Shown: piece after piece, positions 13,616 to 17,224 of the stretch
Position numbering within the stretch: position 1 is the first letter of the stretch
Layout of the letters: each line of letters opens with the position of its first letter
Source of the DNA: JAEHDI01 sp035455185
GTDB lineage: Bacteria > Acidobacteriota > Terriglobia > Bryobacterales > Bryobacteraceae
DNA: 17,224 nucleotides
Direction: 5' to 3'
NCBI GenBank assembly: GCA_035455185.1
Contig: DATIFQ010000204.1
Coordinates: 1 to 17,224 of the forward strand
Made by a program: the position numbers and the translations under genes
Notes under the pieces: generated by a model
What the model saw: the letters and a program-made list of their open reading frames with translations, nothing else
Databases searched by the model: none
What the model was told of the DNA's origin: nothing

Positions 13616-15322
13616 ATGAGCGAGAACAAGCCCAATCCGGTTATCCGAGTGCTGCCGTCGCTCACGGACGTGGCGTTCGTAATGCCGGTGTTGTTCTTGT
13701 TTCTCCGGATGCAGGGCGCCGACTACCTTTTGGGGGACGGCGACACGGGCTGGCACATCCGCACCGGCGACTGGATTCTGCAGAACTGGAGTGTCCCATA
13801 CCGCGACATGTTTTCGTACACCAAGCCGGGCCAGCCGTGGTTTGCCTGGGAGTGGCTGTGGGACGTCGTGTTCGCGTGGCTGCACCAGCATCTGGGAATG
13901 GGGGCCGTCTTGCTGGGGAGCCTGCTGGTAATCTGTCTCACGTCCGCCATGTTGTTCCGGCTGGTACGGCGGATGAGCGGAAACGTGCTGCTGGCGATCG
14001 TCACAACGTTTATTGCGACCGCTGCGTCGTCGATCCACTGGCTGGCGCGGCCGCACCTGTTCACCCTGCTGTTCGTTGTGATCTTCTGCATGGTCCTGGA
14101 GAGAGCGCGGGAAGGAAGGACTCGGATTCTCGCTATTCTGCCATTCCTGACCGTGATCTGGACCAACCTGCATGGGGGGTTCTTCGTCGGCATCGTTCTG
14201 ATTGGCGCATATGCGGCGGGCGAACTCGTCTCGTGGCTGATCGAGACGGAGGCGGATGTGAAACGGGGGGCCCTGCGACGCGCCAAACCCTATGTCCTGG
14301 CGGCGGCCGGCTGCGCTGCTGCGAGCCTGATCAATCCGTATACGTACAAGCTGCACGTGCACATGTGGCGCTTTCTGACCGGCGGTTTCCACATGGAGCA
14401 CATAAGCGAGTATCTGTCGATCAGCTTCCAGCATCCGCAGGCGCTCTGGTTCGAACTGATGATCGTGGCCGGTGCGATCGCGGGAATGTGGAGTCTTTAC
14501 CGCAAGCGATTTGCGCACGCGATTCTGATCTTCGGGTGGATGCATCTCGCGCTGATATCTTCCCGCAACATTCCCATCTTCGTGCTGGTAGCGGCGCCGA
14601 TCGTTGCCTGGGCTCTCAACGAGTTTCTGGGCCGGCTGGCATCGGCCCCGGTGGCTGGCTGGCTTCGTAGTGCCGCGGATTCGGTGCGGTCGATTGCCGC
14701 CGAGATCGACGAGACGGACCGCGTGCCACGGCTTCACGTGGCGAGTGCGTTCGCGATCACGATCATCGGATTGCTCGTTTATGCGCCGAATGCGCCGGAG
14801 AAGTTCCGGCCGGAGTACAGCAAGAAACGATATCCGGCGAAAGCGCTGGAGGCCTTGCGCGAGCAGGATCCTTCTTTACGGAACGTTTTCACCCACGACG
14901 AGTGGGGCGACTATCTGATTTACTGCTGCTATCCCGAGACGAAAGTCTTTATCGACGGCAGGGTCGATTTCTATGGCCCCGAACTGGGCAAGAAGATGCT
15001 CGAGGCCCTGAACGTGAAGTACGATTGGGAACACACTCTGGACCGTTACGACGTCGAGACAGTCTTGCTTCCCGTCGATTCTCCACTGGCTGGAGCGCTG
15101 AAAGAATCGCGCCCCTGGCGCGTCGTGTATGATGACGGCATGGCAATTGCCTTCCGGCTGACAGAACCGGGCCGGCTGGCGCGCCACTTTCGTACCTTGG
15201 GGCAGCCAAAGGCTTCCGCCGTCGCCTGTGACGGCGGAATTCATCGTGATCGCAAGACCACGAAAACCGACAACCGTGATCCGCGGATCACTCAACCCAA
15301 TTCGAGGAGTGAATCACTGTGA
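13616..15322 (+). CDS. Polytopic membrane protein of GT-C glycosyltransferase appearance
   Basis: A 568-aa protein with about 10 hydrophobic segments between residues 14 and 395, then a soluble C-terminal domain of about 160 residues. The first extracytoplasmic loop carries LGDGDTGWHIRTGDW (39-53) with Asp41, Asp43 and His47, the position where GT-C glycosyltransferases keep their catalytic acid. The segment NLHGGFFVG and a HxxEHISEY loop are also typical of such proteins. No specific family is certain, and the substrate is unknown. It sits inside the tad cluster: the ATG at 13616 is one base after the TadG stop, and its own TGA overlaps the flp GTG by 4 bp. That suggests it works with the pilus, perhaps in pilin glycosylation; this is inference. 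The last 40 residues are polar and low in complexity, and may reflect selection for coupling to flp. Confidence 0.7.
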   Translation: MSENKPNPVIRVLPSLTDVAFVMPVLFLFLRMQGADYLLGDGDTGWHIRTGDWILQNWSVPYRDMFSYTKPGQPWFAWEWLWDVVFAWLHQHLGMGAVLLGSLLVICLTSAMLFRLVRRMSGNVLLAIVTTFIATAASSIHWLARPHLFTLLFVVIFCMVLERAREGRTRILAILPFLTVIWTNLHGGFFVGIVLIGAYAAGELVSWLIETEADVKRGALRRAKPYVLAAAGCAAASLINPYTYKLHVHMWRFLTGGFHMEHISEYLSISFQHPQALWFELMIVAGAIAGMWSLYRKRFAHAILIFGWMHLALISSRNIPIFVLVAAPIVAWALNEFLGRLASAPVAGWLRSAADSVRSIAAEIDETDRVPRLHVASAFAITIIGLLVYAPNAPEKFRPEYSKKRYPAKALEALREQDPSLRNVFTHDEWGDYLIYCCYPETKVFIDGRVDFYGPELGKKMLEALNVKYDWEHTLDRYDVETVLLPVDSPLAGALKESRPWRVVYDDGMAIAFRLTEPGRLARHFRTLGQPKASAVACDGGIHRDRKTTKTDNRDPRITQPNSRSESL

Positions 15323-15501
15323 AACTGATGAAGAACTTCATCCGTGACGAGCAAGGCCAGGACCTAGTCGAGTATACCTTGCTCTTGGCGTTCGTTGCCC
15401 TGGCTTCGGCCGCGCTGTTCATTGGCGCCGGCGCCAGCATCAACACCATTTGGAAGATCACCAACAACACGTTGAGCAACGCGGCAGCTTCCGCCAGCTA
15501 G
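15319..15501 (+). CDS. flp: Flp-type pilin 1
   Basis: A 60-aa prepilin of the type IVc (Flp) class. The leader MKLMKNFIRDEQG ends at Gly13; mature residues begin QDLVEYTLL with Glu at +5 and Tyr at +6, the Flp hallmark, giving a mature 47-aa pilin. A hydrophobic helix covers residues 20-40, then a short Asn/Ser/Ala tail. The start is GTG at 15319, with AGGAG 9 bases upstream and a 4-bp overlap with the previous gene; ATG at 15328 is the alternative. A strong hairpin follows directly at 15515-15550. It is probably the major pilin, polymerised at the inner membrane after TadV-type cleavage. Confidence 0.9.
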   Translation: MKLMKNFIRDEQGQDLVEYTLLLAFVALASAALFIGAGASINTIWKITNNTLSNAAASAS

Positions 15502-15514
15502 ACGTGTTCCTTCC

Positions 15515-15550
15515 GGGGGGCATGCTTCGCGTGCCCCCCGCTGCTTATTT
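15515..15550 (+). terminator. Rho-independent terminator or attenuator after flp1
   Basis: GGGGGGCATGC (15515-15525) pairs with GCGTGCCCCCC (15529-15539) in an 11-bp stem with one G-T pair and a very small loop (TTC). CTGCTTATTTTTC follows, with the T-run at 15546-15552. Stem strength is high, but the 6-base gap before the T-run may make it partly leaky, limiting transcripts into flp2 and cpaB or protecting a short flp1 message. Confidence 0.75.
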
Positions 15551-15573
15551 TTCAACGTTAGGAGAGAACGGCG

Positions 15574-15765
15574 ATGGACAAGTCGGAGGTCGGGAGCGGG
15601 TTCATCCGGGACGACCGAGGCCAGGATCTGGTCGAATATTCCCTTCTCCTGGCATTCGTCTGCCTGGCGGGAGCGGCGGCCTACCTGGGAGTCGGCAGAA
15701 GCATCAACACGCTTTGGACCATAGCGAACTCCCGTTTGGCGGCTGCCAATGAATCGCCGAGTTGA
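15574..15765 (+). CDS. Flp-type pilin 2 (tandem paralog)
   Basis: A 63-aa prepilin closely similar to flp1: both share FIRD, GQDLVEY, LLLAFV and SINT. Gly16 is the cleavage site; Glu21 and Tyr22 are at mature +5 and +6. The leader is 16 residues and more acidic than in flp1, and the tail is different (NSRLAAANESPS), the likely surface-exposed part. AGGAGAG lies about 7 bases before the ATG at 15574. It lies beyond the terminator after flp1 and is 15 bp before cpaB, so it should be made at a lower, CpaB-like level unless it has its own promoter. It is most likely a minor pilin or a second fibre type. Confidence 0.9.
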   Translation: MDKSEVGSGFIRDDRGQDLVEYSLLLAFVCLAGAAAYLGVGRSINTLWTIANSRLAAANESPS

Positions 15766-15780
15766 GAGAGGGAAAGTCGA

Positions 15781-16677
15781 ATGAGCAAACGGTTAATTTC
15801 CGTTCTCGTTTTCGCGTTCATCGTATCCGCGGGGGCCAGCCTTCTGTTGTACAGGCTCGTGTCGTCACGGATGAACACCGAAGCGAAGCAATCCACGGCT
15901 CAGATCATGGTTGCGGCGCGAAGCCTGCCGGTCGGCACGATGATTGGCGAGATGGACATCAAGATGGGGGCGTGGTCGGGTCCCCTGCCAGTGAACGCGG
16001 TCACGAAGAAGGAAGAGGCGGTGGGCCGCGGCGTGATCGCTAACATTTATGAGGGTGAGCCGCTGCTCGAGAGCCGGCTTGCGGCGAAGGGAGCCGGGGC
16101 AGGCCTGGCAGCGACGATTCCCGAGGGCATGCGCGCGGTAGCCATTCGCGTGAATGAGGTTGTCGGCGTTGCTGGTTTCGTAGTTCCCGGACAAAGAGTC
16201 GACGTACTTGTACTCGGGCAGCCGCCGGGAGGCGGTAGCGGCGGAACCATGGCCAAGACGATTCTGCAAAACATCGAGGTGTTGTCGGCCGGCCAGAACA
16301 TCCAGAAGGACTCGGAAGGCAAGCCGGTCACCGTGCAGGTCGTCAATGTGCTGGTGACGCCAGAGCAGGCGGAGACGCTGAGCCTGATCAGCAACGACAT
16401 GCGAATCCAGCTCGTGCTGAGAAACCCGCTCGACACCAAGGAGGTAAAAACCCAGGGCGCCGCGGCGGGTAATGTGTTCACTGGGGCGCCTACGAAGATG
16501 CCCACAGCCGAGGGAAAGGCAGTCGCGCGACCCAGGGTGGCTCGGCCTGCGACGCCTCCACCGCCAATTCTGCCGAGGCGGGAGACCGTGCCCGTCGTTG
16601 TCGAGGTGATTCACGGTACCCGGCGGGCCGAGCAGAAGTTCAAAGAGGCAGAGAAAAAAGACGAGCAGAATCAATGA
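15781..16677 (+). CDS. cpaB: Flp pilus assembly protein CpaB/RcpC
   Basis: A 298-aa protein, normal for CpaB. Residues 5-25 form an N-terminal membrane anchor. An SAF domain covers about 41-102 (VAARSLPVGTMIGEMDIKM, then NIYEGEPLLESRL). The RcpC region covers 112-225, with AIRVNEVVGVAGFVVPGQRVDVLV as its best block. From 240 to the end is a Pro/Arg-rich, then Lys/Glu-rich, tail. CpaB acts in the periplasm, where it supports secretin gating, and may bind peptidoglycan or glycan through SAF. It follows flp2 by 15 bp with GAGAGGG before the ATG. Its stop overlaps an ATG of the next gene (ATGA). Confidence 0.9.
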   Translation: MSKRLISVLVFAFIVSAGASLLLYRLVSSRMNTEAKQSTAQIMVAARSLPVGTMIGEMDIKMGAWSGPLPVNAVTKKEEAVGRGVIANIYEGEPLLESRLAAKGAGAGLAATIPEGMRAVAIRVNEVVGVAGFVVPGQRVDVLVLGQPPGGGSGGTMAKTILQNIEVLSAGQNIQKDSEGKPVTVQVVNVLVTPEQAETLSLISNDMRIQLVLRNPLDTKEVKTQGAAAGNVFTGAPTKMPTAEGKAVARPRVARPATPPPPILPRRETVPVVVEVIHGTRRAEQKFKEAEKKDEQNQ

Positions 16678-16700
16678 CAAGACGAACCGGAGGAAAGACA

Positions 16701-17224
16701 GTGATTGCGACCAAGTTCCCCGCAACCAGACTGGCTGTTCTCGTCCTGACGTTTTCGACGATCGCTGTGTTGGCCCAAGTACCGCAAGAGGCCCCGTCGG
16801 CGGCTGCCCGCGATTTGTTTGTGACCGTAGGCAAGTCGCTGGTGGTGGACAGCCCTCTTGTGATCGAGCGCGTGGCAGTGGCGAACCCTGACGCGGCGGA
16901 GGCCATCGCGGTCACCCCGCGCGAAGTGCTGGTCAATGGCAGGGCTCCCGGCGAGACAAGTCTCATCATCTGGCAACAAGGCGGCAACCGTCTGATTTTC
17001 GATTTGAATGTCCGGCAGAGCGTCACAGCGCTGGAAACCGTGCGTCAGGAACTTCAGAAAGAACTGGCCGGGCAGGATGTGAGCATGACCCTCGAGAACA
17101 ATACGGTGTGGTTGCGCGGCACGACAAACGACCTGACCGGCGCCGATCGCGCGGTATCGATTGCGAGTACGCTGGGGCCGAAAGTAGTGAACCTGCTGCA
17201 CGTGAAGGTGCCACCCGTGGATGC
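16701..17224 (+). CDS. cpaC: Secretin CpaC/RcpA, N-terminal part (runs off window)
   Basis: The first 174 codons of the outer-membrane secretin of the Flp pilus. The start is set at GTG 16701 because GGAGGA ends 6 bases upstream and a Sec signal peptide follows at once (about residues 1-25, hydrophobic core LAVLVLTFSTIAVLA, cut near AQ). An in-frame ATG at 16674, overlapping the cpaB stop, is the alternative. Mature sequence opens with the pilus N-terminal domain: FVTVGKSLVVDSPLVIERV, then VTPREVLVNGRAPGETSLII, then a BON-like segment with LENNTVWLRGTTND. The secretin pore domain is beyond the right edge. The gene order cpaB-cpaC is standard for tad loci. Confidence 0.9.
   Translation, partial: MIATKFPATRLAVLVLTFSTIAVLAQVPQEAPSAAARDLFVTVGKSLVVDSPLVIERVAVANPDAAEAIAVTPREVLVNGRAPGETSLIIWQQGGNRLIFDLNVRQSVTALETVRQELQKELAGQDVSMTLENNTVWLRGTTNDLTGADRAVSIASTLGPKVVNLLHVKVPPVD

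Noticed and set aside
13517..14737. 406-codon minus-strand frame inside the GT-C-like gene
   Set aside because: Its Arg/Gln/His-rich composition is typical of the antisense of a membrane-protein gene; the plus-strand product has membrane segments and operon spacing.

Overview
The window is a GC-rich bacterial chromosome segment. Frequent GTG/TTG starts, 4-bp gene overlaps, a mltG-ruvX pair and a tad/Flp pilus locus with an unusual gene order together suggest an Acidobacteriota-like soil bacterium (Solibacter/Bryobacter type). That assignment is inference from gene content; there is no rRNA or other marker here to confirm it.

Layout. (1) 1-494, minus strand: the start of a truncated protein with a restriction-endonuclease-like N-terminal region, resembling effectors of ABC three-component (ABC-3C) conflict systems. 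The rest lies off the left edge. (2) 495-832: no convincing gene, but four inverted repeats, the last a probable terminator of the next gene. (3) 833-3784: an arylamine N-acetyltransferase-like gene (minus) diverges from a B12-binding radical SAM gene followed by a TetR regulator (plus). A perfect 22-bp palindrome, a degenerate second copy and a good promoter lie in the short divergent region, so the TetR protein probably autoregulates the module. (4) 3781-5688, minus: ruvX, mltG and a 161-aa conserved-looking unknown in one overlapping operon. (5) 5759-7458, plus: an AI-2E-family permease and a small membrane-anchored protein. (6) 7493-9959, minus: a NarL/LuxR-type response regulator followed by a TonB-like protein with a Gly-Thr repeat encoded by a hexanucleotide array. 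(7) 9960-10332: a divergent regulatory region with inverted repeats and a candidate promoter. (8) 10333-17224, plus: a Flp/Tad pilus locus. Its order is PilZ protein, TadE-like, TadE-like, TadG-like, a polytopic membrane protein of GT-C appearance, two tandem Flp pilins, CpaB/RcpC and the start of the CpaC/RcpA secretin, cut by the right edge.

How the genes may work together. The right half would build the structural part of a type IVc (Flp) pilus: pilins, pseudopilins, periplasmic CpaB and outer-membrane secretin. The PilZ protein could link it to cyclic-di-GMP, and the embedded polytopic protein could modify pilins or supply glycan. The ATPase, platform and prepilin peptidase genes are not in view and may lie to the right. 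The most unusual items are the TetR-operator/radical SAM/acetyltransferase module, the ABC-3C-like fragment and the GT-C-like gene fused by overlap to the flp gene.
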